Shown here in pieces: positions 20,845 to 31,899 of a stretch of DNA of 43,304 nt. The stretch spans positions 1 to 43,304 of the forward strand of contig JBNGIS010017078.1 in the NCBI GenBank assembly GCA_049999725.1, written 5' to 3'. This DNA comes from Haplomitrium mnioides (taxonomy: Eukaryota; Marchantiophyta; Haplomitriopsida; Calobryales). Under the pieces are notes generated by a model, which saw only the letters and a program-made list of their open reading frames with translations, made no database searches and was not told the origin of the DNA. The position numbers were made by a program, and so were the translations under genes. The first letter of the stretch is position 1. Every line of letters starts with the position of its first letter.

Positions 20845-22384
20845 TTTTAAGAGAGTGGAAGAGAGGGTTGAGGAACTGGAGGCTGCTGAACAATTGGAAC
20901 TTGAAGCTGTTGTGGCCGATAGTAAGTGATTTGAGAGGGGAAGAGCATCTTAAGAAGAGTGCTACTGATATGGAAGTCGTGTTGATTGTATTGAGGTTGA
21001 TATGAGCGCTAGTGTCAGTACTGATTGAATGAACACTAGGCCATCCTCTGATTGTGGCCTTGATAATAATGATGTGATCAAAGATGGGGACAATCACGTG
21101 CTATATGGTCAGGTTGGTTGCAATTGTAGCAACTCTAGCCTTGAGGAAGACAGGATGGGTTGATAGTTGTAATTGTTCGAAGGGGGTATATATTGCTGTT
21201 GGTAAGCAGGCATAGAAGTGTGATAATGCAATGGCTATTGAGAAGCAAGTGCTTGAGAAACTAGCTGCACATATTGAAGGATTGTCTAGTTGACCTCTAG
21301 AGCCGATTAAGTAGTGACAACTTTAATTCTTTGCAAGACTGGGCATATGTTGTTTGCATGATCAGATGAGAGACAAATGTCTCCCCAAAAAATCAAAGGA
21401 CATGCTTCTAGAGGCGAATTTTTCTTGCTATAGTGGGTGCACCATACGTTTGAGGCATACGAAGGAAGAGATGGAGAAAGACTAGAATTCCCCATTTGGA
21501 GTTTCAAATTGGAAATTCAGTCCATAAGTCTCGAGGTAACCTTGGCGAGCTTTGCCTCAAAGTCAAAGTTGGAGGTGGTAGACAAATCAGATGGTGATTG
21601 AGGTGAGTGAGAGACAACCAAAGAAATAGTGGACGAGAGCCTAGGCATGGATGAATATGAGCACGATTGATTGGGTATTGAGGAAGAAGATGATGCAAAC
21701 CAATCCTGATAGAGCAACACTTTCTCATAAGAGGTTGCTAATTATATTGCGTGCTCAAGCGTTTGGGGGTCTTGGGAGCAAGACGTACTCTTGAATTGCG
21801 TTTGGAAGGCCTTTAATGAAGAACCCAATTTGATCATCATCGAGCGAAGGAGATCTTCTTTTGCTCACAATGATCTTAAAGCAACTACTATAATCATGTA
21901 GTTATTGGCGTACATCTTAATGTAGAATAACTCATCCTTAGCATAATTGAAATGGTAGCAAGATAAAATCTATCCAAGAAAGAAATCCGAAGATTGGGTC
22001 ACAAAGGTATGACAACTGCTTTACAAAAATACCAATTGATGGCATCTCCATCCAACGTTGAAATCAAAGAATGTCTACAAGATTTCCAGTGGCGGCAACA
22101 AGAGTAAGGAATTGATTCATGTGGGTGTCTATATCGGCAGGATCCACAACGAATTGGCTTGTGAATTTCTGACATGAGTATCGAGATGGCTGGGTGGGGA
22201 GAAAAGCCACGACGTGAGGAATCGGGATGAGTTCTATGGAGTAAGGCAACCTTGGCAATTCAAATGATGGAGATAGTGCGAGCAACACAAGAGAGTCAAG
22301 GGGGAAGAGGAGGGATTTGTAAATAGTGCTACAAATAACGTTCAGATTGAGTGGAGAAAATGGGGTTGCCTCATCCACAGACAC
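20845..22384 (-). pseudogene. gag: Element E gag relic
   Basis: Pieces in several minus-strand frames follow gag order. An N-terminal DPADIDTHMNQFLTLV near 22120 leads to LDGDAINWYF near 22060. The capsid C-terminal half is visible as DDDQIGFFIKGLPNAIQ and DPQTLEHAI-stop-LATSYEKVLL near 21850-21730. Near 21500, FEAKLAKVTSRLMD precedes two CX2CX4HX4C knuckles at about 21440-21340: CTHYSKKNSPLEAC with Cys-to-Tyr and His-to-Ser changes, and CLSSDHANNIC whose first cysteine is lost. Many stops and frameshifts. No pol follows before the LTR. Confidence 0.65.
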
Positions 22385-23662
22385 AATTTAAGGAGTTTTT
22401 GAGCAACAAATTTCAGAATCCAAAATCGCCTTGTAAGGCTACGAAAGAAGAGGGGGAGAATAGAAGCAACAATCAAGGATAGCCCTTAGCGACAATAAAA
22501 ATTTGAAGAAATAGAGTGTGGCACTCAAAGAGCAGTATCGAGAAACTAAATTTGGGTCTCAAAACAACAATTTAATACGTGGTCTGTAATAAGAAACCAA
22601 CTTTTTTTTTGTTGTAAGAAGGGGAAAGAAGTGGAAGACACAATGCAAGCGAGTGCTTGTGCATATGAGGCTATCGTACGAAAAGAAAAATTTAACATAA
22701 TTCAGGGAAAGAGAAGGCTAACGCAATGTTGGTAGCAAAACACAATCTTCAACAAGGCTAATTCAATATTTGGATGACAAAAGTGAAGGAAGTCAATTGA
22801 AAGCAACTTTTGTCAAAGAGAAAAAACAAGCTACAAGCGGTTGCAAGATACAATTGGGACATTATCAAAGCTCAGAGTGTCTAACAACCAACCACCATAG
22901 GTTATCCATTACTTCTCACCACATTTGATATATAAAGAAATGTAGGCCCATGTCACAAGCATTGGCCATTTTGGCATATGATATCATCAGAAGATACATG
23001 ACAACAAGTGGAGAACGTAGAAATGGGAATTCAATGGGCACAAAGGATTGGGAAATGGTTCCATTGTTTCTATAAGCAGTATCGAGTCTGATATGGGTTG
23101 AGGGCATAGGGGAAGGAGCCCTCTATTTGGTTCAATATCAAGCTATTGGTGTCACACTTTCAACTAATTAGTAGTATAGTGGCTAGTTTGGAGTAGACCC
23201 TTGTCACATCAAGATGTTGGATAGTGATATAGTTCCCTTATTGGGGCGTAGGTGACATCAGGTTTGGAGGAATGGAATGTCAGTTAATTTCAAAGTATCA
23301 CAACAACTTACTGTCATTCGGGTCTGTCATGCGTCCCTAAAAAGATATCGCAGCTTTGGGTGTCAGCCTTGAGATGGATCTGGATTCCGTAATCTCGACA
23401 GACTGAGGTTGAGGTTATGTAGGAATAGCATTCAACAATCAAGTACAATTTGTCCCATTATGTCTATGAATGAGCAAATCTATCTAAGAAGGAATAGTCT
23501 CCGACTAAGTTCAAGATTCATTTACCCAATGCTTGAATGTGAAATCTGGTTTTATCTGATTCGCTGTTGTCTTCCATTTGATCAGCGACAAAAAGAAATT
23601 TTGATCAATGTTGAATCAAGTTTGGCTACAAATTCCCATGTTATGGACAGTTCAAATGTGTG
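22385..23662. other. Element E interior without recognised coding
   Basis: Lies between the element E leader and gag on the minus strand. Short open frames exist on both strands but none shows a recognisable domain. Confidence 0.5.
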
Positions 23663-24149
23663 CTACAACATCCTACGACGGGGATGACATCTTTTAACTA
23701 GTCGGGTTTGAATAAGTACTTAGCGTTGGGCGGCAGAGCATACAAAAGTTGGAAACAAAATCTTGGTAGGTTCGAGATTTGGGAGGTGAGTTTTCGGATG
23801 GGGTCTTACTAGTGAACTGAATATAGGAGAGAACTTGGGTCTAAACGTTGCTAGGTTGTCGAGGGAAATGAAAGTCAAACTATTAGGATCAGAATCTAAG
23901 AGAGTGGTAAAGAATATCATAGATTCAGTCGGAAGATGTAGTAGGGTTTGGATGGGAATCTCTATATTTCGGGCAGAGGACAAATATTCAGTAGTCGGTA
24001 AATATTCTATTAAAGTTTGGGCTTTGGGTTGCTAGACTATCAATCGAGAGGTAGCTAAATATCCAATTGGGAATCCAATGAATCTTTGGGTATGGTGGAC
24101 TATTAAATGTGACGGTCAAGCTACCGCTTTGAAAAGTGAAGGCGGCCGA

Positions 24150-24159
24150 CTTGATACCA
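24150..24159 (-). promoter_or_regulatory. Primer-site-like sequence, right copy
   Basis: TGGTATCAAG on the minus strand, one base after the 334-base LTR at 24161-24494; position and sequence fit a Met-tRNA primer site. Confidence 0.55.
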
Positions 24160-24160
24160 T

Positions 24161-24494
24161 TGGTATAAACTAAGGGACTCAAGGATAAAAGTAAAGACTA
24201 GTCTATGAGTTCAAACAAGGGGAAATGTTGGTTATTATAGGCGATGGAATTCGGGTTGTACAGCCAGGTCTTACCAAAATGAGTTCTTTAAACAAGATGC
24301 AAGGACTATTGAATAGTACAAGTTGTTGGGTGTTGAGAACCGAGTTGGACAAGCAAAGCTAGTGGGAACAGATTTTGGTTGGGCTACTATTGAGTCTCAA
24401 ACTTTCAGAAGTGGTGTTAGAGGTACGATTGGCTCGAGAGTGTTGGTGCAAGTTCCCAGTTGAAAGTGGGGTTGGGCGGCAAAAAGACCAATCA
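24161..24494 (-). repeat. Element E LTR-like repeat, right (5')
   Basis: Partner of 20506-20839, same 334-base length. Shared blocks include AAC(T/C)AAG(A/G)GACTCAA and GGTTGTTGGGTGTTGAGAACCGAG. Confidence 0.55.
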
Positions 24495-24664
24495 AAGACT
24501 TTCATGAACTAAAGGTTTGAGGCAAGGATCAACTGCAAGGTATGGGATAGACCTAAATCTAAACTAGCAACCCAAAAAAAGAGAGAAGAATCACTATGAT
24601 AGGTGGAAATTTCTAAAACAAAGAAGGAGAAGTTATTGGGTCAAATAACTACCAACAACCGATA

Positions 24665-25036
24665 ATAATGAAACCAAAACTAGCTCGTGACAGCGGCTAC
24701 AAAGGAAGAACCAAAAACCAACAATTTGCAACATTCGATAAGAAAGAACCAAAGCTAACAAGAATATCAGCCAAAAGGGAAGAACCAAAAGCTGCACGGG
24801 ATGTCGGTCGACAAGGGAGAAACCAAAAACCAAACAAGTGACATTAGACAAAGAGTAAGACAACTGAAAACTAAACAATGACATCAACTGAAGAGGAAGA
24901 AACCAAAAACCAAATGGCGACATTGGCCAAATAGGAAGAAACAGATTATCGAGAAGTAGCAATGACCAAAAAGTAGAAAAACCAAAAACTAACAATGGTC
25001 ATCAGCCAATACTAGGAAAAACCAAAAGTTAACAAG
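24665..25036. repeat. Degenerate ~39-bp minisatellite
   Basis: Nine or ten units with a GAAGAAACCAAAAACCAA core recurring at about 24669, 24706, 24746, 24780, 24818, 24858, 24897, 24937, 24975 and 25015, i.e. every 37-40 bases. A hydrophobic 120-residue minus-strand frame over it is an artefact of the repeat (39 is a multiple of three and the core is A-rich). Confidence 0.75.
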
Positions 25037-25611
25037 AACATAGACTGATGACAAAGACAATCCTAGGACCTCAAACGATAGATGATTTCTAGTTCTAGGA
25101 GGTACCTTTTGGACGACAACCTGGGCTGATTTCTAAACTCAAACTGACTAACTTAGAACAACCAAAATCAGCGAGTCGGCTTCAACCATCTCTACAGAAA
25201 ACCACGTGCTACTTAGCAAAGAACCCAAATTGTTACCCTCGACAATGAATTCCTCGAGGATGTGCATCCAGTTGAAGAGGTTTTGAAGAGGTAGAGTGAG
25301 ATACTTGTATTGGAGTACACAAATGAAAGATGTGTAACAAGGCTAAGATTTGGTTGAGAGGAACACAAATGTAGCAATCAAGTAACAGTCAACTTATCAA
25401 GTATGACCTTTATTCATGTCGAGTGACATACATTCTCAGGATCATGTGATCCATACTCTCCGAGATCAATCAACCAACCAATAACTTAACTAATTGAATT
25501 CCTTAAAAGAAAAGCAATGGTCGATCACTTAGTTTGTGTAGCTTAAGCTGAAACTCACATAATGCAAAAGAGTCACCTACAAATACAAATCTGGGAGCCT
25601 ACACAACTTAG
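25037..25611. other. Non-coding stretch
   Basis: No gene, repeat or signal that I can support between the minisatellite and the right inverted arm. Confidence 0.5.
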
Positions 25612-26160
25612 AGCTAGACTTCTTTTTATCGGGCAGAGTCTCTTTTCTTGTGCTCTGAACACTAACATTGAACATATAGAGAGGAGAAACAATCATGGCG
25701 AAAAGAGGTAGGCTCATATTATTGATGTCAACCTTATGTTTCAAGCCACAACATCATGATACTTAAACAAAAAGTACATACCTCCGATTATGGATACTTT
25801 CACTTTTAGAGCTTCGACCATAGCTGAACAATGAACACGAATTAACATGGATGAAAATATAGGGATGCACACATTGCTCTTACTAACCAAGTCGCACTCT
25901 TGGGAAGTAGCATTCAAGCAATTGCTGAAACTTCAAAGTAAAAATATCAACAACTCAGACCCTCTGTGAAGATTGTACAAGAGGTCAATCTTTTCTTCAC
26001 TTCCAATCGATTGATCGAATCACTTTCTAATGTCCTTTCTATCATACACTTTGGATTCCTCTTTTTTTTTTTATAATAATTTTGTGGATACAACTCTTCT
26101 TCACATTTGTCGATAGCCCAAGATTGATAGTTGCATTCTAATTTGCCACCCATCTCCAAC
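25612..26160 (-). repeat. Inverted homologous arm, right
   Basis: Minus-strand relative of 19500-20000. On the minus strand it begins with a frame at 26171 (MFLKLEMGGKLECNYQSW) and keeps coding-like pieces such as LEVKKRLTSCTIFTEGLSC. This suggests decayed coding sequence. Family not recognised. Confidence 0.5.
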
Positions 26161-26171
26161 TTCAGGAACAT

Positions 26172-27046
26172 AGAGATGTCAACATTAGACTCTCCACTTG
26201 GACATCAACATGTTGCGATTTTCCCAATTACATAGTAAGAACTTCTTCACTCCCTTGAACAAATGTCAACATACATTGATGCATCTGGCCAACACTCTTC
26301 TCAACTATATTCACCCCCAAAAGAGAAACTTTCTCGCTCGCCATAATTCAAATTTCCTTGGATCTTCTTCATCAATTGTTCATCATTCTTCTTATCAGGT
26401 TTTGCCTATTTTCTTCTCTTTTTTGTTGATAGATTCCTTTCATTCACCGATTCTCAAGCATTGATGAAGCTGGTTGCCAGATCTCCTCTTGTAATTTCTC
26501 AACTTTACTTTTCTTAAATATAATCATATAAAAAAACTACTACTAGACCCACAAGAAAGAAAAGACATAAACCCTACCCACAACCCATTTGAATTTGCTC
26601 ACGACATTTTATCGGTCGGTTCTCTTGAAATTCTTGATGGTTGGTTGGCCTCTTGATCGGAGTTGATTTGCGCTTGCCCACATTTGCAATTTGAGTTCAA
26701 TACTAATGCATAATTTGTAATAGAACAAAATCTAGTCATTATAATATTATTTCTGTTGTGATGTTTGCGGAGGTTGATGCTGAGCCTATAATCAATTGAT
26801 GCACATTCAATTTGATTGTCAATGCTATAGATCTAATTAGCTTCCTTTCTATGCATTTTGTGCTCTCTCTATTGTATATTTCGTCCCATCCTTCTGTTGT
26901 AACACAATTCTTGAATTGGGTTGCATTGTGACAATGTAGATGAGAGGCATTCTTTGAGTTGCAAAGCATCAAACTATTTTATTTCAAGCCTTGCATCTTC
27001 AAACTCTTATTTTTGATATGATCTCTTGGTTGGTGAATGAGGACAG
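26172..27046. other. Non-coding stretch
   Basis: No supported gene; open frames on both strands are short and unmatched. If the exon below is real, its end would be intronic. Confidence 0.5.
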
Positions 27047-27152
27047 GGTTTAGGAGGGCTGATTTCTTTTGGAAACCCATGGATGCAGAAGGGAGCTGCA
27101 GGGAGGCCAAATGGAGGTGTTGTGAGCAATGGCATATGGGATGCAAATAGAG
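27047..27152 (+). CDS. Possible isolated exon of a host gene
   Basis: A 106-base segment, richer in G and C than its surroundings, is open in one frame and bounded by splice-like signals: GGACAG before 27047 and AGAG/GTAGGT after 27152. The peptide starts GLGGLISFGNPWMQKG and continues with AAGRPNGGVVSNGIWDANR, which looks like real protein, but I cannot assign a family. Neighbouring exons were not found, and repeats follow within 80 bases, so it may be a stranded fragment. Chance remains possible. Confidence 0.25.
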
Positions 27153-27224
27153 GTAGGTATAATCTCTTGCTTCAAGTAAATTTTCAATGTGTTATTTTTT
27201 TTAGTGTTGGTTAGCGCCTTGCAT

Positions 27225-27847
27225 CACCAATTGATCTTGGCCAATTGATTGTCCATGACCTTTGGAAAGGAAGTGTGGGCAACATGTATGCTTCTGCAGT
27301 GTGAATGGCTATGGAAGCCCAACCCTATTGATCATTTGTCAAACACCTACCCTCTACCTTATCCAAGAGAAATTGTCAAATGCAAAACACGCCAGAGGCC
27401 TCTAGGCACTGCCTAAGGCTCTAAAGAATAGTAATGCAGAAAGTCTCTGCAACTAACTACTCATTAGCCCAACTTCACATCCACCTTGATTCGAATGTAG
27501 AATAGGTTGTAGGCTCTATAAGCATTGCTTGAGGTGCCAAAGAAAAAGAATGCAGAAAATTTGTGCACCTATCTAATGAGCATATTTTTGTATCTTGTTT
27601 GACCTTTCTAGTCATCAATTAGAGTCTATTGCATATATCAATTGTCGGAAGTGAGAGGTGGCAAAATCCTACACCTCTTTTTGGGCAAAAAAATCTAATG
27701 AAGAAAATAACATATGGAAGAATAATTGTAGACAAGGAAAATGGAAATAATCATAGACTATATAGGTCGTCTGTACTTATGGGAATGTGTGAAGATTGTA
27801 TTGATTGTCCAAGCCTTTGGGAATAGGAATGTGGGCATCATGTATGC
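27225..27847 (+). repeat. R tandem-repeat array, left portion
   Basis: A unit with GGCAACATGTATGCTTCTGCAG, TGGAAGCCC, CTAGTCATCAATTA and GAGAGGTGGCA(A/G)(A/G)A(A/T)(C/T)CTACACCT runs from about 27290 to 27840, preceded by the tail of another unit (27225-27289). The same unit recurs twice at 37157-37950. The array is interrupted by element D at ATGTATGC (27847). Confidence 0.7.
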
Positions 27848-27849
27848 CG

Positions 27850-27968
27850 TGCGCATAAACATTGCTTACAGAACTTTATCGTCCACACACATTCCATGAC
27901 ATCTACAAACATACAATAGAGAATGACAAACAATTAAGTCTCATGCGCATACAATGCATGAGACCCCA
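27850..27968 (-). repeat. Y repeat, copy 1 (outer)
   Basis: About 120 bases matching 28244-28362 (shared CATTCCATGACATCTACA, GAGAATGACAAACAATT and CATGAGACTC/T patterns). It lies outside the left LTR copy. On the minus strand it begins TGGGGTCTCATGC. Confidence 0.75.
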
Positions 27969-27971
27969 CAA

Positions 27972-28237
27972 TGCTTTTCTTTGAGTGATACCTTCTTGAA
28001 GAAATTCCAAATGTGTGTTGATCTTCTGATATCAGAACCAGTACACCTTTGCTCACAAGGAATCCATGCTTCTCCAAGAACTGCAATACCTCAGCTCTCC
28101 TTTTGATTCATACAATCAATAAAATGACATCCAAAGATGTCCTTTTGATGAGAGTATATGGCTTTATATACTAAAGCACAAAAATACAAAAAACTCAAAA
28201 TGTTTAAAAATAGAAATCTATATGGAATGGTGCGACA
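27972..28237 (-). repeat. Element D LTR (L), left copy
   Basis: 266 bases, TGCTTTTC...GGTGCGACA on the plus strand, paired with 36888-37154 (267 bases). TG...CA ends. Minus-strand AGTATATAAAGC at 28172-28161 is a TATA box conserved in both copies. Confidence 0.8.
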
Positions 28238-28243
28238 GTTGTG

Positions 28244-28362
28244 GTGTGCATACACGTTGCTTGCACAACTACATCGTCCATACACATTCCATGACATCTA
28301 CAGATATATAGCAGAGAATGACAAACAATTGAGTCTCATGTGCATACAATGTATGAGACCCA
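28244..28362 (-). repeat. Y repeat, copy 2 (inner)
   Basis: Direct copy of 27850-27968, between the left LTR and the end of the coding region. On the minus strand its edge is TGGGTCTCATAC, preceded by the purine-rich tract below, so Y may be the true start of the LTR's U3. Confidence 0.7.
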
Positions 28363-28377
28363 ATAATTGCCCCCTAG
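28363..28377 (-). promoter_or_regulatory. PPT-like tract of element D
   Basis: CTAGGGGGCAATTAT on the minus strand immediately before TGGGTCTC. Position after the last coding domain suits a polypurine tract; purine content is only partial. Confidence 0.4.
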
Positions 28378-28535
28378 TTGGTGGTCAAGTATCCTAGCAC
28401 TAGCTAGCCATCTATCTCCTACAAAATTGATATACACCTACTGATGCAAAGATTAGGAGGCCAAGAGCAATGGAGCCTCATCCTTCACCTCTTATAACCT
28501 ATAACAACCCTAGAACTTAATGGAAACTAGTTGTT

Positions 28536-28830
28536 CTATGAACAGTAAGAGCAGAACCAAGATTTGCTAGGAATAGTAACCAATGGAGGCATCAAACATG
28601 ACATATGCCATCCTCTCGAACACTTGTCACAAATCAATATAGTGGTTGCTCCCTTAGGAGAACCATACAACATACACTTCAAACCTACAAGAACTCTTGC
28701 CACACTAGGGTCTATAATGCCATTGATGTTTGGAAGGTGACAAAGTGAACAACTGTGCATATGATCCTTCCAAACCATGCTATCACGTCCCTATAGCTGC
28801 AAAACTCCCAAAGGCAATACCTCACGTACT
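28536..28830 (-). pseudogene. PHD finger at the integrase C-terminus (element D)
   Basis: Downstream of the integrase a frame from 28778 carries a PHD-type zinc finger at 28676-28542. The ligand order is C-x2-(C)-x11-C-x2-C-x4-H-x2-C-x14-C-x2-C: CMLYGSPKG, then ICDKCSRGWHMSCL, then PPL...IP...WFCSYC. The second cysteine has become tyrosine (TAT in place of TGT); the tryptophan and other ligands remain. An extra pair CSLCHLP lies 25 residues upstream. One frameshift near 28830 separates it from the integrase. PHD fingers usually read histone H3 tails, so here it could have guided integration to certain chromatin, in the place where other gypsy elements carry a chromodomain. That role is inferred. 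Confidence 0.85.
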
Positions 28831-29930
28831 TGTAGAACGCCCAACAGTGACATCAAGTGTCGTGGGTGCCATCTGCTGCAAATAAACATAATCATCAGGA
28901 TGAAGCCTCCAGATTTTAGTGTGATATCCACCTCCATGTATGGTAGCATATCGTAAAGTATCACGATGCTGAGCAATGGCAAGGTTGTCGAACGCTATGG
29001 GCATAACTCTCTCAAACACCCAGACTCTATCTAAACACACCTGCACCCAAAAATCTGGATCATCTAGATCCACAACTATGGTGACATCACATTGAATAGA
29101 AGAGGGTAAATCAAGTTCCCTCCCATATAAGAGAAAATAAGGTGAAAAAGATGCCAATGATGCCTGCTTACTAAATTTGTAACCCATTGCAAGCTACTGT
29201 AACTAGAGATCCCAATCCCCATAGTGACTAGCCTACAAGCCATACTTGCGCAATGCTCTCTTCATCGTCTGAACCAGTTGCTCAGCCAACCCATCTGCTT
29301 CAGGATGATCTCTAGACGCGGTACGGTTTTCAATGGGAGCTTGCTCACACAAAACTTCAAACTCAGCTCAAAATTTTGTACCCTGATATGTCAACACTTC
29401 AGCAGGTGCTCCAAAATGACTGAGAACTCAGTCCAAGAAAGCAATAGCTACTCCTCCATTGGTCTTGTCTGACAAGGCTACCAACTCATTCCACTTGGAG
29501 AAATGCTCCACCATCACCAACACATACTTATTGAGCCAATGAGTCAAAGGCAAAGGACCTGCAAAATCCAAACTCCAACGATATCCCAAACCTATGATAG
29601 GTAGTGGCTACAACTAAGGAGTGGGAGAATTAAACAATCCTTGAACTCGATCACACACCACACACTTGGCAACCCACTGCTGCACATCAGTGTTCATACC
29701 CCTCCACCAATACTGTATATGCAATAAACTGTAGGTGCTCTTCACCTCAAAATGTCCCAACTCCCCATGGGCATAGCGCACTAGTGCAAGACACTACATC
29801 GGCTTAGGCACAACACGTACCTTCCCATCAGTCCTGACACACAAAATTTGAGCCCCTTCCCATTGAAACCTCTTGGCTCGTTGCTGGACTCTATCTCTCT
29901 CCACTGGCATCAAGTTGTCCACTCAAAAAA
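28831..29930 (-). pseudogene. pol: Element D integrase
   Basis: The zinc domain is visible as HGELGHF and CVVCDRV with YWWRGMNTDVQQWV between (29790-29660). The core begins WSLDFAGPLP near 29580. The second catalytic residue is lost: LTYQGTKF near 29385 has tyrosine where T-D-Q-G-T is expected. The glutamate segment DHPEADGLAEQ follows near 29310. The C-terminal part includes ASFSPYFLLYGRELDLPS (around 29140) and WRLHPDDYVYL near 28910. At least five stops and a terminal frameshift. Placed after RNase H and before the PHD finger. Confidence 0.85.
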
Positions 29931-31480
29931 CCTGTGCGTAGATACTCCAACACATGCCCATCATTGTGAATATTCTGATCCAAGTTAGAATCCTCAACTC
30001 CATCCCTTGTTGAGGTCTCAACAAAACCTTTATGAGTAGGTTTAGCCACCAATCCACTCTAAGCTGGCATCCAAGAAAGAAAGGCAAGTGCATACTGACC
30101 CGATACCATCTCCTCATCGGACTCCTCATGCCAATGTGCACCAGTCTCATCATGTTGGCTTGTGGATGGATTTTGCCCCAATCCATCTGCATCCAAGTTG
30201 GTCATACTAGGCCTATGAACCACTTGGAAGTCATACTCCTACAACAACAATGCCCATCTAGCAAGCTTGCTTATGAGTTTATTAGATTCCATCAACCATT
30301 TGAGGGGTTGATGATCTGTAACCAAAGTGAATAGAGTACCAAACAAATAACAATAAAGTGTGCAACAACCCACACTGCAACCAAACACTCTCCCTCATAG
30401 GAACTATACTTAGCCTCAGCCGAATTATTTGTTCTACTCGCAAATGCTACCCCAAACTCTTCTCCTTTCTCATCCTTCTGGGTCAGCACTGCTCTCAGCC
30501 CTGCTCTACTGCAATTTGTATGAAGCTGAAATGGTCTCCCTGCAAGAGGTCTCCTCAAAATAGGTGCAGAAGTCAATCTACCTTTCAACTCTTGGAAGGC
30601 TTTCTCCTAATCTTCACCCCAAATCCATTCTTGATCCAACTTGGTGAGCATGGTCAAGGGTTTGGTGATTTGGCTGAAACCTTTCACATATCTCACATAG
30701 TAACTAGCCAATTTAAAAAATGCATGGACTTTACTCACATCAGCGAGTTGCAGAATCTCAGCAAATGCACTCACCTTAGTTTGATACACACCCAATCCTC
30801 CTAGATATATAGTATGTCCCAAATACTCAATCTGGTCCTGAAAGAATTTTCACTTGCTTGGATGCAGCTTCAACTCGTGGTACCTGAGCCTGTCAAACAC
30901 CACCCACAAATGCTTCCGGTGCTTGTCCACATGTGCCGAATAAACCAGAATATCGTCGATGTAGCACTTGACAAAGTTCTAACCTGCAAGAACTCTGTCT
31001 ATCACCCTTTGAAATTCAGATGGTGCGTTTTTCAACCCAAATGGTAAGAGTAGCCACTGATATAGTCGATCCTTGTTGTGTGCATCAATACCCTAAAATG
31101 TTGTTTTGGTCCTCTCCTCTTGCCTCAACGGCAGCTGATGGTACCATGCTCTCAAATCCAATGAGCTAAAGATCTTAGCATGCCCAACTGCATCAAAGAT
31201 CTCCTCAGATGTAGGTATAACATACATGTCAAACTTGATTTGCCAATTGATAGGATGATAATTACCACACATCCTTCTATTGGTGTAGTTCCCATGCACA
31301 TCCTTCTTGATTGGCATCATTGTAGTAGATGCATATTCTCCAAATGACATCTCCACCAATCCAGCCTCCAATATATCTTGTATCTGGTCTGAATCAACCC
31401 TCTCTCCACCACACTATAGCGGTATGGATGTCGAAAAATAGGTGCATCACTAGCCAACTCAATACTGATGCCTGGTCCTC
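29931..31480 (-). pseudogene. pol: Element D reverse transcriptase and RNase H
   Basis: RT starts with QTRYKI/GLVEMSFGEYAS near 31360 and shows MPIKKDVHGNYTNRRMCGNY, FSSLDLRAWYHQLPL and [15 protein letters not shown]. The active site CYIDDILVYS is intact (YIDD at 30952-30963). ELKLHPSK and YLGHTIYLGGLGV follow, and the connection ends ASYYVRYVKGFS near 30690. RNase H has FQLHTNCS near 30525, where an aspartate expected after H-T is asparagine, then AEAKYSSYEGECLVAVWVVAHF near 30420. Its tail, matching a VVHRPG-type segment, is shifted. Several stops. RT copies element RNA to DNA in the particle. Confidence 0.88.
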
Positions 31481-31899
31481 TCAAGGTCTATATATCCTTC
31501 ATGCTAAAAGTAAAACAATGTGAATAACCACACAAGAACTGATTTACCTCTACACTCCGACCTCTTGTCAACTGCGGTCCAACTAGAGGTACCTATTTTT
31601 CCATAAGAGTCAAGTGATCTTCTTGCTTCACATTTGACTTTGCTAAAATCTAGCTGGATGAAATGTCATGTGGTGGAGTCAAACCTGAATCGTGATACGC
31701 CAAACTGTCACTCCCTTGGGCTGAAATCTGATTGTCAGAAAAATGACTCGATACAACTTCAGATGTGTGGATTAGCCCTAACAAAGCCTCCTAGGTGCTT
31801 GATACTACACACCGAACAATAGCCTTGACTGTCCCTGAAGGCTGCATGTTGACTACCGAGGAGTTGGTCATCCTAGAAGATTGCATCCTGCATTGTTCA
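31481..31899 (-). pseudogene. Linker between methyltransferase and RT (element D)
   Basis: Coding-like minus-strand sequence joins the end of the methyltransferase to RT, including SDSLAYHDSGLTPPHDIS and TLRGPGISIELASDAPIF. The latter resembles the H-x-I-D-x-x-x-A-x-P-x segment before Ty3 RT. It shows that methyltransferase and RT were one polyprotein. Stops at about 31805, 31650 and 31494. Confidence 0.6.

Larger units (their letters stand above)
20000..24505 (-). mobile_element. Element E: gag-only LTR retroelement with a tandem partial copy
   Basis: Two direct repeats, 20000-20850 and 23663-24505, flank a minus-strand gag relic. Each repeat contains, reading leftward, a 334-base LTR-like segment (24494-24161 and 20839-20506), a TGGTATCAAG primer-site-like sequence (24159-24150 and 20504-20495) and a leader of about 490 bases. 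The right unit is thus 5' LTR, PBS and leader; the left unit is the 3' LTR followed by the PBS and leader of a further tandem copy. No protease, RT or integrase is seen in the 2.8-kb interior, so it is non-autonomous or internally deleted. Confidence 0.65.

Noticed and set aside
3995-24159. tRNA genes at the TGGTATC sites
   Set aside because: Only the primer-site complement of a tRNA 3' end is present; no cloverleaf surrounds it.
24633-24995. 120-residue hydrophobic minus-strand frame, membrane-protein-like
   Set aside because: It translates the A-rich 39-bp minisatellite; hydrophobicity follows from T-rich codons, and no start context or homologue is evident.
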